A stretch of 64,000 nt of DNA from Metellina segmentata (taxonomy: Eukaryota > Arthropoda > Arachnida > Araneae > Tetragnathidae), in NCBI GenBank assembly GCA_947359465.1, contig OX375878.1, forward strand, positions 88,510,377 to 88,574,376, in the 5' to 3' direction. Positions 10,429-22,695 of the stretch are shown here, piece by piece. The notes under the pieces were generated by a model. That model was given only the letters and a program-made list of their open reading frames with translations, searched no databases and was not told where the DNA came from. Within the stretch, counting starts at the first letter, position 1. Every line of letters begins with the position of its first letter. The translations under genes were made by a program, and so were the position numbers.

Positions 10429-10984
10429 TGCACTACCCTACAATAATGGACCGGACGCCAGCGGATATGCATAAAATCCGACTACTTGTTTGGGAGTGTT
10501 ATTCGTGACATGTTTTTCATGGTCAATTGAACGCATACGCCTTCATGGAAATTTGGGACAATCAGGTTCTTCCTAAGCTCTGGCAATTTTATGGAACACA
10601 CAAATGTTACTTCCAGGACGACAGTGCTCTATGTCATGTTGAAGCCTCTGTCAAGCAGTGGTATCAAGGTATGGATGTAAAACGTCTTCCCTGGCCTGCT
10701 CAGAGTCCCGACCTAAACCCCATAGAACATTTGTAGGACGAGCTAGAGCGACGCTTACGGATCAGAGAACCACGTCCGAAATCTACAGCTGAGCTGGCGA
10801 CATTCTTGCAGCAGGAATGGACACAAATACCCATAGCTGTGTATCAAAACCTTGTTGAAAGTATGCCCAGAAGGGTTGCTAGTGTAAATGCAGCAGGTGG
10901 GGGACCATCCCCCTATTAAAGCATGTATTATTTCCCTTATTCCATCACATCCAATTGTACGGTCCATTATTATAGGGTAGTGTA
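10429..10984 (+). mobile_element. Tc1-like transposon, internally deleted
   Basis: 556 bases flanked by TA. The inverted ends read TGCACTACCCTACAATAATG and TACACTACCCTATAATAATG. Inside is the C-terminal half of a Tc1-type DD34E transposase: CYFQDDSALCHVEASVK, PWPAQSPDLNPIEHL, then LVESMPRRVASVNAAGGGP. A TAG replaces the usual Trp of the N-L-W-D motif. Most of the 5' coding region is missing, so it cannot be autonomous. Confidence 0.8.
10527..10919 (+). pseudogene. Tc1 transposase C-terminal fragment
   Basis: Frame from MNAYAFMEIWDNQVLPKLW through SPDLNPIEHL, an in-frame TAG at 10734-10736, then DELERRLRIREPRPK and LATFLQQEWTQIP to a TAA near 10918. It holds the second Asp region and the third catalytic Glu (PIE) of the DDE triad. 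The first Asp is absent. Confidence 0.78.
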
Positions 10985-11296
10985 TAAACTATAATTTTTA
11001 AACTGCTTTTTGTAAACGTATAGAAACATTAAACTGTTCATTAAAGGTATAAATCCTCAGAGCATCAGGTTTGCGAGTAGTGTAAAATTGCTTTTACCCT
11101 ACAATTATGACTAATTAACATCTATTTGGTTTGAATTCAAACTGGTTGAAAGTCATGCAGGGCAACTTCAGATTGCAGATGGGATACATACGTTTGAAGC
11201 ACTAGGTGGCGATTACATAAAGTTATACAGTACTGTTTGCATAAATGAATGGTGAAAATCGTTGATGAAATGTTGGAATCATGCATGCCCGAAGAT

Positions 11297-11582
11297 GAAG
11301 GGGCCGCGGTAGCCCGGTTGGAAGAGTACCGGATTAGCATACGGAAGGTTGCTAGTTCGAAACTCGACCCAAACCAAGATCATCATGTACGAGGAGACTG
11401 GTGCACGTTTGATCTGTCGTGACCTCCTTAAAAGTTGTGAGAGTGGGGTGCCAGCCCATGTGAGATCTCGTCAACTGATCGTAGTTCAATATCACCTCGG
11501 ATTTTTTTCTTCGGATCTGATCCCGGACTGTCGTCAATAGCCCGTTGTGTTGCTCTAGTACGACGTTAATTGAAAAACCTAA
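11297..11582 (+). repeat. SINE A, near full length
   Basis: Head GGTAGCCCGGTTGGAAGAGT with box A, box B-like GGTTGCTAGTTCGAAACTCG, then GGTGCCAGCCCATG, TGATCCCGGACTGTCGTCAA and the tail TAGTACGACGTTAATTG. A 3' fragment of the same family follows at about 11725-11775. Confidence 0.75.
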
Positions 11583-11724
11583 TACCAAAGATGAATAGGG
11601 GAGATTTATTCACACACACTTCATATACATGATTCGATCATATTATTCCGTTTCTTTCTATTATATGCTCACATTCATCCCCTATGCTCTGACAATACGA
11701 ATTTGCTTTTCATCTAGTCAAAAT

Positions 11725-11775
11725 AGCCCGACGTTTTGCTCCAGTGCGATGATAATTCAACTACCTACCGACCTA
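11725..11775 (+). repeat. SINE A 3' end fragment
   Basis: AATAGCCCGACGTTTTGCTC and CAGTGCGATGATAATTCAAC, ending CTACCTACC, the SINE A tail. Confidence 0.6.
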
Positions 11776-12174
11776 TACCAATTAAGGTTATTTTTATTTT
11801 GATCGTTTCGTGAACCGAATGAAAGTTGAAGTTTCAAATTTTTATATGTACGTTAAACATCCACTGACCAATCCATACATCTCATGTTATTTGGAAGGGA
11901 AATGGGAGCTTGATATTTTAGTCATGAAGCTGTGATGTACTAGAAATTCAAGTACTCTGTTGATCTAATAATTGTACACCTAATTCTGTTTTTGTACGAA
12001 CTTTTTTACACGAATTTGACTTAGCACTAATTCAAAATAAATATTTCATTCCCTTTTTACGCTAGTCATTTTGATTTAACACGAACGGGCCAAGCGAATT
12101 TCTGAGGATTGTTTTGTTTAAATTCTAAGAAATTTTTTTTATTTGAGTCATAGCAGCATCATTTTTATAGTACT

Positions 12175-12780
12175 CTAGACACTGCGTAGCTAGCCCGGCG
12201 TTGCCCGAGCCCGTGATGTAAGGTATTAAGCTGGTGTAAAATTTTCCGCAGATTTCAAATCCGTTGAAGATATATTCAATTAAAAAAATTATTTATTTAA
12301 AGAAAATCATATTTTTAGGTAACAATATAAACTGAAATTTTCAGCAGATTTCAAATCCGTTGAAATTTTTACCCTATCTTTAACGGTCTAGGAGATAGAA
12401 AAAAAAGAACTTTGACTTCAGTTTAAAGACTTATCGTCTGGCTGGGAAATCAATCGAGCAAAATCAAAGCAGAAACGAAAAAAATAATTTTCTCCGCGTT
12501 CTGGGGATGAAAAAAACTTAGCATGGTTCTAAACCGTGACTGCAAGGTAGCATGAGTAGAAAAAGTTCTCCGCGTTTGAAAAACCGATGGAGAATAAAAC
12601 TATTAAATTCATTTTTAAATCTTCAAGACTGAATTTTTAAATTCGCCGCGACACAAAAATTGAAAAATATTCGGACTACCTGTGTGCCAAATCTCATTGT
12701 TGTAAGTGCCATAGATCGTCAGGATTTTGCAACCGCGAAACAAACAGACAAACAAACACTTTCTTTTATAATAGTAGAGA
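12175..12780 (-). mobile_element. Helitron family B, copy 1
   Basis: Read on the minus strand it begins A|TCTCTACTATTATAAAAG, carries TTTGTTTCGCGGTTGC, ATCTATGGCACTTACA and GGTAGTCCGAATATTTTTC, and ends CGGGCAACGCCGGGCTAGCT, ACGCAGTGTCTAG. The same ends are seen at 40732-41583 and 43894-49750. The last bases have drifted, so the 3' flank is A rather than T. There is no coding content, so it is non-autonomous. Confidence 0.65.
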
Positions 12781-13038
12781 TGCACTAATGAGTAACGCGC
12801 TGGGAAGTTTCAACATGAACTAAAGTTATTGATTGCCTCTTACAGAGAATTATACAGTGATTCTACGGTCATGGGACAAACTTGGAGGGGTGGCACAGCT
12901 TACTAAAACATACATATTTCGTGTTGGAATGTAGGGTCGGAAGTGACGCGTGGAAGCACGAACACAAAAAATGAGACATGAGCAGAAAAACATTGTTTAT
13001 GTACAACATCCTTGCAAAATGCTTCTTTGCAGCAATAT

Positions 13039-13250
13039 TTACAATAAATGCTCAAAATTGCGACCACGAACAGTAAAACATGCTTGGTAGCGTCGAAGGC
13101 AAACAGTTCCAAAGATGGCAGGCATTTCGCGCACGCTTGTAGCCGCAATGGATAGTCGAGCAACGAGGTCCTCAACTGAGTCAACCGGAGACCAGTAAAA
13201 GATGGTATTCAGATGACCCATACGAAGAAATCGATGGTTGATAAATCTGG
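13039..13250 (-). pseudogene. Mariner-type transposase C-terminal piece
   Basis: About 65 codons (GHLNTIFYWSPVDSVEDLVA ... CFTVRGRNFEHLL). From family knowledge this is the C-terminus common in insect mariner-like transposases (ATPVxxxEDLVARI ... CxxxxGRxFEHLL). The catalytic DDE part is gone. Confidence 0.65.
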
Positions 13251-13260
13251 TGTACGGGAT

Positions 13261-13346
13261 GACCATCGAACTGGTCCACCATCGAACTGGTCCACTATGA
13301 CCATCGAACTGGTCCACTATGACCATCCAACTGGTCCACTATGACC
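13261..13346 (+). repeat. 22-bp minisatellite
   Basis: About four head-to-tail units of GACCATCGAACTGGTCCACT plus AT, one unit with CCAACT for CGAACT. It lies inside the mariner remnant at the junction of its two arms. Confidence 0.75.
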
Positions 13347-13499
13347 CCCATTGTTTGTGTTCGTGCCTCCACGCTTTACTTCCGACCTACATTCCTATAC
13401 GAAAAATGTATGTTCCAGAAAGCTGTATCACCCCTCTAAGTTTGTTAAATGACCGTAGAATCACCCTGTATAACGACTTACCAAAACACGAACACAATG

Positions 13500-13945
13500 A
13501 TTATTAATAACTGAATTCGTTCGTAAAACCGGTGAAGCATCAGCACCTTAGGAGACTCGTGCTGATTTTGCGAAGAGATCACAGTAATTCATTACTAGTA
13601 AAAGAAGACAATGTCCACAGCATTTCTAGTGATAGCAGTTATATTTCAGACAAACGCAAACGTATGCGTCGTTTACTGTTAGAAAGTGTAAATGAATAAA
13701 ATCTTGTTGTGTAAAACATATTTTTTGTTCATGAAGAATTTGTTTCACTTCAAATGTAAATTTACTTTAATACATTTTCCGTATATATTATTACATGTGT
13801 ATTTTGTTTAAATAAAATAATAAGCTTAAAACGAATATTTTCATATGTTTTTTTTTAAATTATTATTGTTTATATTTTAGATTCGGAACCAATTTTCTTT
13901 TCTTTCATACGTCTTTTTTACACGTATTGTTCAGGAACGTATCTA
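13500..13945. other. No gene seen
   Basis: AT-rich sequence between the mariner remnant and a SINE; 13550-13690 has slightly higher GC but no convincing frame. Confidence 0.4.
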
Positions 13946-13949
13946 CAGT

Positions 13950-14160
13950 ATAAAAACAGAATTAGGTGAACATCTAATACTGCTTGGTGCGCCAGACATA
14001 AGACAAGTAATAGACACACAGTGAAAGTTTTACTGACGCAAAACAGAGAAATACATCCAGGGATGAATACTTCAGGAATCGAACCTACACCGCCTACAAC
14101 TCGAAGGTTGCTTGTGCATTGGAAAGTTGCTAGAGCAGTTAACCAATGACCCACGATGGT
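13950..14160 (-). repeat. SINE B, near full length
   Basis: Read on the minus strand: box A-like TGGTTAACTGCTCTAGC, GTAGGCGGTGTAGGTTCGAT with box B (GGTTCGATTCCTG), then GATGTATTTCTCTG and GTAAAACTTTCACTG. The same layout recurs at 3815, 19655, 23960 and 24930. Confidence 0.65.
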
Positions 14161-14244
14161 CTTTATCTATTACTGAACCCTCTAATAAAAACATTTGGTC
14201 CAAATTGTAATTGCGATTACACTAATTAAAAATAAACTATTTCT

Positions 14245-14540
14245 ATGTTCCTTAACGTAGCGTCGTGGTTCTCCTTCGGGGGCTTGAAATTTGAAATTCA
14301 TCTCTTACATAAACTGACCGTCAATGAAAAATCATCCCGAACGGAAGTGTCGGGAAAGTTTGCGACGGGGTTGGATTTAGGGGTGTCCTGCAGCTCCCTT
14401 TTTTGGTCACTGTCCACTGTGTTTACGAGTTATTGGAGGAAGAGTGACTTTCATTTTCTGACTCGTCAACAAGGAGATCCGATGAAGTTTTGGATGGAAG
14501 TGAACGGATGCAGATCCGGTCTGGAACCGCCGAACTGAAA
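14245..14540. other. GC-elevated islet, unrecognised
   Basis: About 295 bases clearly richer in GC than their flanks. The plus strand is open for 97 codons (MFLNVASWFSFGGLKFEIHL ...). The minus strand also has a protein-like stretch (QDTPKSNPVANFPDTSVRDD) ending at a TGA. No domain is recognised, so orientation and function are unknown. It could be an isolated exon or a decayed element. Confidence 0.25.
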
Positions 14541-14699
14541 CCATTTTGTTTTACTTCATTTAGCCTCGAAATCTGCTTTAAATTGTTTAACCTTGTAAAT
14601 TCTGCAACTTATTTAATTTTATGTGTTGTTGGTTTAAAAGCTGTTTGTGTTCCACTCGCAACACCTCGATGTTACACTTAAATGTGTAATTTTGATTAT

Positions 14700-17600
14700 A
14701 ATATTTTTGTATTTATTTTTTAGGCGGTTTCAATCAATATTCGCACGATTCTTTTACCTAAACTGGAATTTAGAAACTAAATCGCATCTTAGATGGTAAA
14801 TTTGTAAAGTTAATAATTATGCCAAAATTAGAATATAAAAAAGTTTGGAAAGGGATTTATGTTTGATCACGCCTTTCTCTTCGATTGAACCCTGTTTTCA
14901 TGTTTACAGAATCAACATATTCTGAATTTTTTGGAATATGTTGCCGTCAGAAAGAATATATATTTTTATTAATTTCGATTTTACTAGTAAACCACAGGGA
15001 AAACTGAGAAATAATAATTTCATAAAGAAAAAAATACACACAAAAGCAGATAGAGAATAATTTTTTTTATCTCAGGTTAATGTTAACAAAGTTACGACTA
15101 AGAAACAAGCTCAAAATTTCAAGCACTTAAGGGGATATGTAACTCAAAATTGCCCTTTTATAGTTTTCTAGTTCAGCTGATTCAGATTATGGAACAGCAA
15201 TGTTTAATTGCATGTGAACAGAAACATGTGTTCTGTCATTTTTCAAACTATAGGATTATCCCCTTGTTAATCATTAAATTCGTGTTGCAGTTTTTCTGAT
15301 CGATAATTAAAAGTAAAATATAAGTATTTAAGAACGCTGAGAGAATAGTATTAGAAATAATTTATTTCTAATGTCAAAAAAAAAAAAAAAAAAAAGGAAA
15401 TAGGATTTTAGGAGGAAATTTGGACACGGCCCCTGTATGATATACTAATGTCAAGGTTTGTATTATTTTCTTTATTATTTCTTTCCAACTGACCTTGCTA
15501 TAGAGAAAATGCGTGTTTATGCATAAAACACTTTTAAACGTAAATGCTCTACAGAACAAGTAAAAACTGGTTTATAGCTCGATTGAAAAAAGATAATTGT
15601 TTAATTTTCTATGGTCGAAGTAAAGATTTGATTGTTTGGATTTTTGTTCGACAGATTAATGACTACTATTGTTTTATAGAATTCGACAGATGATTTTGGC
15701 CGATTTTCCCGTAAATATCTTTTGCAATACTTTTCAGTTCGAAATAATTTCACAAATGTATATTGCATTATTCAATCATTCTACTTTTGTACAATCCACT
15801 GAAAATACCCGTTCTTATAAAATATACTATATATATATTCAGTTGTGTTTTGTTCATTGTTGTAATAATTAAAATCTGGTGGTACTATGAGCCAAAATAA
15901 ACCAGTCAGAAGTTAATTGACAAAAAAACTAATGTGTGCCTTTTTACGACATGCAGGTATTTGAAATATGAATTAACATCAGTAAGAAGTTAGAAATGCG
16001 GTTTTAAAGTTTTGATTAATTTAGTTCATTTGGGGTTATGAAATTGTATCAAATGCGTGTAATGACAATGCCATCAATGGATACATACAATTGTGAAATG
16101 AAATTTTGGAGCGAATTCTATGGGAGAGCCTGGTAGTACAAATAAAAACGATTACCAGACAAAGACTTTTGAAGCCAACAGATTAATCTATTCCCCTGTG
16201 GCCATCTTTTGCTGCACAAGGACCAATTTGAACTTCGAAGCGAAAGAAAGGTACTCGTAAAGAGGAAAACATAAACGAGCGTATAGTACAGAAGTTATAA
16301 ATAATTCTAAGCATTAACCACAAGATAGCACAAATTTTTAAAAAACGTTAAACAATGCTGTATACCCGTTTGAGGATATGTAGCTGCTGTATGGGGAATC
16401 GAATTTACTTCATGATGGGTAACAATTATATCGAACCGGCATACCAATTTTTTGATTCGACAAAATATGAATGTAATGGATTTGTTAACGAAAATGATGT
16501 CAATTCACCATGCAAGAACACCAAACATAATAAATGACTCATAATTAACAAAAACTAGGTTAGCGGGGTTTTTAATTCGCATTGTTTGCAGTTTCTACGC
16601 GATGTATTTATTATGGGACAAAAATAGCACCATTTGTGCTGAATTGTCTGATGGGATAACATTTTTTTTTCTTCAACAGGATACGGTGCAGTGGCGCTCA
16701 GAAAACGGATGCTTGTATAATTACATCCATGGAAAGCGCAGGAAGTCAACTGCGAATTGTTAGTTGTAGGTCATTGCAAAGGTTGCTCAGTCGACATTTT
16801 GAACTCCCAAATGAGTACGGGGATGGTTGAGAAAAGTACAATTTCTGACAATCACTGTGCTTTAGGCAAAAGGTGCACCTAAATTGGAAAAGATCTCCAA
16901 TATCTTGACGTGAGTCTGTCCTTATGTGTAGTAGAAACAGTATTGGGGCCATTATGAAAAGTCGAGCGATACAACAATTTTGTCTAATAATTTCAGAACT
17001 AGGAGAAAAATCCAGAAGATAAATATAGTGTCATGTAGACAAGGGATGCCCGTACAATAAATGCTGTGATTTTTTACCTTCGGACCGAGTGTGCAGGCAC
17101 ACTGAGCGCAAGGGGGGGGGGGTCCGCAAAATTCCGAAATTATACGGTGCTGGGCGAGCTTTGGGTCAGTGTTTGGGATTGCGTGGTGAGGATTATAAAA
17201 GTGCGACCATTCAAAAGCTACCGAACTACTCAAAAATTACAGGACTTTAAACAGTTAAACTATTCTTCAATATCAATATGAAATACACTTTAATCGGTCA
17301 AACTGTAAATTAACAGTTGAATAATTACAATAAACAATCGTTCAAACTTCCTATGCCTGCTTTATTCAATCCACAATCCTATCTCGGGCCCGTTAATTCA
17401 TGTCACAATAACGGTTTGGGTCCTCGACACAACCAAGCAATCTTTAAAAATAATAATAACCTTCAAGATTTCTTGAGCAGAAGTTTGCATTTTTATTTTC
17501 TTTATTCTAGTCATATATTAGTAGAATTATCCGGCGTTGTTTGGATTGAATTGGTTAAATGTTGACTGAAAAGTGATCAAATTAATCACTTATTTATCAT

Positions 17601-17700
17601 ATAAGAATGCAAGCATTATTTAAGTGTACGGAAAAATTTACATTGATCGTAAATAAGTATATATGATACAGCCATCCTTATAAACTATTTCGCACTCATA
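14700..17700. other. About 3 kb with no supported gene
   Basis: AT-rich sequence with a 21-base A run near 15376, a G11 run near 17110 and short open frames on both strands (16540-17280) that match nothing recognisable. 16555-16750 and 16950-17235 on the minus strand are the longest frames, and neither has splice signals. Confidence 0.35.
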
Positions 17701-17715
17701 CTGTAAGACAAACTA

Positions 17716-18308
17716 GGATAGGTGTTCCAAATATCGCCTATTCTAACTATTTCTCTGTATCTAAGCCTCCTGGGTCAGTAAATCAAGCTGGAAACAAAAT
17801 GAATATCACTAGGAATTATTCTGCTTTGGTATCCAGAGATCACATACCTTCCTTACTTATGTCAGCTTAAGTTAAGTAGTAAAGTTAAAAAAGGTTTCCC
17901 AAGAGAATTTTCAAGAGTGGGTTCCTAATATCGCCTACCCCTGTTTTATTACCGCCCACCAGGCGAAATTAGGAGCTACTATTTAAAACGAGTTGCGAGT
18001 AGAGTATACATATCTACCTTTAGTAATTAATGTACTTGTAAGTCATATAAACGAAATTATGATTTGGAAACACTTACTTGGATATTCCCTGAATGGATTG
18101 GAGACAAAAAAATACGTTGATCACCAGCCTCAAATACTTCAGATGCAATATTGTTGTTGACATAACTGATAGGAAACTTGCCGGTGGCGCTACGTGTGGC
18201 AAAACCCTAGACCGTCAAGCTACATAAACTCATAGAGGTCGCGCATAGTAGCTTGCAAACACGAGTAGGCGATATTAAGCATAGGGGCGATATTTGGAAC
18301 ACCTACCC
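17716..18308 (+). mobile_element. 593-bp MITE with TA target site
   Basis: Inverted ends GGATAGGTGTTCCAAATATC and GGGTAGGTGTTCCAAATATC lie between TA dinucleotides. The interior repeats ATATCGCCTA-like words and has no coding capacity. It is compatible with a Tc1/mariner-driven MITE. Confidence 0.65.
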
Positions 18309-18875
18309 TACAAAAGTTTTATCAAAGGTGACTACGGAAGTCGATTTTGAGTTTTCGATTGATCACGAATGCCTCTCATTTCCTTTAAAAATTACTAACT
18401 TCCGGTATATAGTCTTGCAATCAGTTTCCTTTCAATATTTTGACTTATGCTATCTTGCATCAGGGATGCGATGTTTCCGAATTTCATCATTATGAGAGGA
18501 TGACAAAAAAATTGTTTATGTATTGTTGATTAATTTATTTTGAAGCAAACACTGTTTTCCTGAAAATTCCTCGCAACGTCACGTGGTATAATGTAATTTT
18601 AAAATTAAATGTCATCAGTATAGAAAAAGCAAACTCAACCAATTACAATTTTTCAAAAATAAAATCCAGAAGGTGTCGATTTTATGATTTCAAAAAAGAA
18701 AAGGACTGTTTTCAATGGATGTTTCAAGGAGGTCTAAGTTCCATAAAAATAGCTTCAACTTACAAAGTAAGCAACCACGACCATCCGTCACGTAAAAAAA
18801 AATTACAATTTTAAAATCCGTTATTCATATACTTTCTGTGATATTGTTCCAAGACCAGCAAAGCTTTATTTAAAA

Positions 18876-19233
18876 CTAGCTGAATAACCCGGCGTTGCTC
18901 GGGCTTCAAATATGACCGCCACAGCTAAAATATGACCGCGACATTTCCCTGTGTTAACTCATACACAAACCCTGTAGAACGTGTTTCCTTATCCATGTTA
19001 ATTTATTGCAGAAAAACGAACTTCAGATTTTAAAATTGGGGCTTCGAGGGACACTTTTAGGACTACCTGTGTGTCATTTTGATGCCTACAGATTGGTCTG
19101 ACGACAGGATAAGATATAGCCAATGTTTTCCACAGTGTTTTAAAGTATAAATATACCACAAATTTGGAGGGGATTGTTCAAACGGTGTAGATTTGTATAG
19201 AGAATACACACACATATCTTTTTTATACATAGA
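18876..19233 (-). mobile_element. Helitron-like family C, full copy
   Basis: On the minus strand it begins TCTATGTATAAAAAAGATAT after an A. It ends with the hairpin-forming GAGCAACGCCGGGTTATTCA, then GCTAG, followed by T. The A|TC ... CTAG|T borders are the Helitron signature. A decayed relative is at 7868-8045. There is no coding content. Confidence 0.55.
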
Positions 19234-19654
19234 TTCGCTTTACTCCAACTGACGTTCAGTTTTAAATTGAATCCTTATTGGCCCATTTTTTCATATATTC
19301 GATTTTCCTAAGTGGAAACCACGTATCTATTTAAAATGATAGATCTAGTTATTTGACTATGGATTACAGTTCTCAATAACATCCAGAAAAATGAAAAACA
19401 ATTGTAAATGTAATTTATTTTAATCGTCTTGTAATGAAAATCTATGTTAAAGCATCTTTGAATTACGATGTATGGCTACTTGTCTTATTTCAATGTAACC
19501 TGTCTTACTTTAAAATCACTTTATTTTAACATAAACTGATAATTTTAAAATAAGAAGTTGCATACCTTACTTTTTAAAAGGTTTTGTTTTGTGTGTATAT
19601 ACATTTTTTTTATGAAACAAAATTCTACGAAATATTATTATATTCAATCAAAGA

Positions 19655-19890
19655 CATAAAGTTGGTTGGTTGGTGTTTGGGGTTGCGCAAATGCCATATT
19701 TGGCCATACTGAACCAAGCACAAGACATACAATATCAAGTAAAATAGACACACACTATGAAATTTTTTACTCACACGGAAGAGAGAAATACACCCAGAGA
19801 GGAATGCACCTGATAGAAATTGAACCTGAGCCGCCTACAACTCGAAGGTTGCTAGCGAAGTGGAAGTTGAAGTTGCACTGAAGCACGACG
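19655..19890 (-). repeat. SINE B copy
   Basis: GCCATATTTGGCCATAC, AAATACACCCAGAGAGGAAT, GAACCTGAGCCGCCTACAAC and TCGAAGGTTGCTAGCG match the copy at 13950. It is in reverse orientation. Confidence 0.6.
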
Positions 19891-20967
19891 GGCCCCAAAG
19901 ACTTAAGGAAAATTGGTGAAATATACATATATAACCAATAAATTACCCCTTTTAAAGATATACTTTGCAGAAGATAAATAATTCATTAAAATGTAACACA
20001 TAAATAATTTATCTACAACAAGTAAAATTGAAAAAAGGCAAAATTCTAAAAAGCGAAAGATGAGCAAGCGTGTCGTCTTCTTGAATATGTTCAGAAATAG
20101 AGGAATTCGAAAAAGAACTTTTGAACAATATCAACAGCTATACATTAATGATTTATTTACAAAAAGAACACATATTTATAATGCTTATAAATACTCAAAT
20201 ATGACCGTGACATTTCTCTGTCATAACTTCGATCACAAACGCAGAATTTTAAATAAATTTTTCCCTGGATTTATAGCACAATTTTCTTTATCTGGAAATT
20301 TCTTTTTTTGATTTACATCTGGCATTTCAACCTTGATCTTAAAGGGTAAATATGCAAAATATTTCATCCTTTAATTTTAGCCGAAGAAAACTAATTATTA
20401 AAATGTTACAGTAATTTAAGTAACCATAAGTAAACTTATGATAAACCCACTGCAGTAGATTTACATTTCAGCAATAACTCTAGGGGAATATTAAATTAAA
20501 CCCAGCAAAAAATTAAAATTATTTAAGAATTGAATAAGGAATTCAACTGAACAAAAAATACAAGTCATCTGTAAATAAGATAAATGCATTTAAATATATT
20601 TAGATTTAGTGGTATTTATTTGGGGTTTTGGTTGAATATAAATTTTAATGGCTCATCGGCCACATATGGAGACATGTTAAAAGGATAAACTATACCATCT
20701 TTAAAGCTTAAAATTGTAATGCAATATTTAATGAAAGATCGTGTAAATTAGTGAAGAATAAGTTAGAAAGGTTTAGGCCGAAATATGAGATGTATAAAGC
20801 CCCTCAAGTGGTCTATACATACGAAAACTAACCTAAGTTTAAAAAATCAAATTATATAGACTATAAAAATTCAATCACAAAAAAATACAAGTTCTTATCA
20901 AGATAGAACAAGAACTGAAAAAGGGAATTTTTGTAAGAAAAAAAATTATATTTTATATAAATGTAGA

Positions 20968-21100
20968 TAGTTAATTAACGTCGTACTGGAGCAACACGAC
21001 GGGCTATTCGCAAAGATTAATCACGAAAGGGGAAGGATCCAAGGACAACGCCTCGTAATTTTGAGCAACTGTTTACATGACAAGAGCAACACCTGCATTT
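20968..21100 (-). repeat. SINE A 3' fragment
   Basis: TAGTTAATTAACGTCGTACT, GGAGCAACACGACGGGCTAT and CGCCTCGTAATTTTGAGC match the SINE A body in reverse. Confidence 0.6.
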
Positions 21101-22560
21101 TATGTAAAGAACCGTAAATATGGAGAATCGTAAAACTGTATTGAAGGTAAGTTGTAAAAATATGGTGGGAGGGATTTATCATGGATCTTATCAAGTCCAC
21201 TCATCATGCTTCAATGGCTGAAATAGTGAAACGGTATTTTTTTACTTTTTCCAAAATACATTCCATCTTCTTCGCAAGAGTGACTTTGGAATACATTAAA
21301 CACAAAAAGAGCTTTGGGGCCCAATTGGGTGGGAAACAAACTCTCTCATTTTGTTATTATTTTGACAAATCTGTCACAAATACAAATTGGATCAGGAGTT
21401 CAAACCTTATTGGGAAAAATGCGTGTATACATTGTATAAGTGTTAGTATATTTGCTTTGTCATTGTTATTTTAATGCAGTTCGGCTTATTCTTTAGCTGA
21501 TACATTTCAAAGTCTACGGTCATTTTCAGAATTTTTAAATGGACTTTCATTTCTTAAAAATTAATCGTTCAACGTGTTTAAAAATTTAGTGAGTTGCTAT
21601 TAAAATATTCAAATAAGTACTTAATAGAAACTGTAATTTGCAATCTATTAAGTAATTACGAGGATCCACTTATTCCTTTTCTGCAATGCTCCCACTTTAT
21701 AGTTAACATTACATCTGTACAAACAGTATAATACAATACAAAGATTAACTAAAAAATGTATCATTTTATTTAGTTTCTTTGAGGAAAACCTTTCAAAAGT
21801 TATGGGCCTAAAGTTTGGTCTAAAATTATAATGCGTAAGTAATAATGAAATATTTTTTACTTTTCCAAAAAAAAAAAATCCAACAGTTTTAAATACTCTA
21901 TGAAAGCAGTACAAATCTCAGACATTGTTGCGTTTCCCCAAATTATGCAAATACTCTTAAAATATAGATTTGTATGTGCTTTATTGTTCTAAAATCAGTT
22001 CTCTTACATTAGTTTTTGCAAGATTCTCGAATGTGTTTTAAAATATGCCTGTTTTTTAAATAGCTAAAAAGTCAAGGTAAAATAGGATTATAGAAAATAA
22101 AAATGTGTGTTGCTTTCAAACTAAAATAAGTAAACATATGCTAAGTATCGACAGACAATTTGTTCAACAGCATATTAGAAAAAGAAAATATTGCCTAAAA
22201 GCAGAAATTATTTAAAAATGCGCATAATTAACCGTACGAAAAATTCCCAAAGTAGACAACGATAATTTATCGGTTTGTAATGCATTAGTAAGATTTGGAT
22301 ATTTTCCTTGATTTTCATTTTTACACTTACATATATTCAGTCAATTTTCCGTTGATCGAGAAATAAAAGAATGGATCATTTTAAACTGCTATATCGGTTG
22401 TTCAGACAGACATTAGGACACTTAACTACCAAAATCATAGGTTATTTCGTGATTGGAGAACTACCATTTTTTTCCTGCACTACACAAATTCAGATCATTT
22501 CTTTTTTTTCACATTTTCATCACATTCAGATTTTATTCAAAATATTTTCAAGGTCTCGCT
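21101..22560. other. No gene seen
   Basis: AT-rich with several short open frames on the plus strand (21181-21474, 22371-22595), none with a recognised domain or flanking splice signals. Confidence 0.35.
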
Positions 22561-22564
22561 TATT

Positions 22565-22695
22565 TCGTAACCATGACAGGACCTTCACTTCCTGATCTCC
22601 ACCATTGTTTTCTTTACCATTCAAATATAGTTTATTACTATCACTTGGTACATCTAGGGAAGTTTTATCTTTGTAGTCAAGGTTGTGACTAACGC
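22565..22695 (-). other. Possible isolated exon, minus strand
   Basis: The minus frame reads SHNLDYKDKTSLDVPSDSNK and then LYLNGKENNGGDQEVKVLSW after a TTCTATTTTAGCGTTAG acceptor-like run. Composition is more coding-like than the flanks. The donor is unclear. It lies inside the large 5' intron proposed for the phosphatase and might be an alternative upstream exon; the frame link is not shown. Confidence 0.2.

Larger units (their letters stand above)
12853..13470 (-). mobile_element. Foldback mariner remnant
   Basis: 618 bases flanked by TA with inverted repeats of roughly 120 bases (left TACAGTGATTCTACGGTCAT, right reversed TACAGGGTGATTCTACGGTC). Between them the minus strand carries a short mariner transposase C-terminus, SPVDSVEDLVARLSIAATSV, MPAIFGTVCLRR and NFEHLL with a stop. 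Extended inverted repeats imply that an end of the element was duplicated in inverted orientation. Confidence 0.7.
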
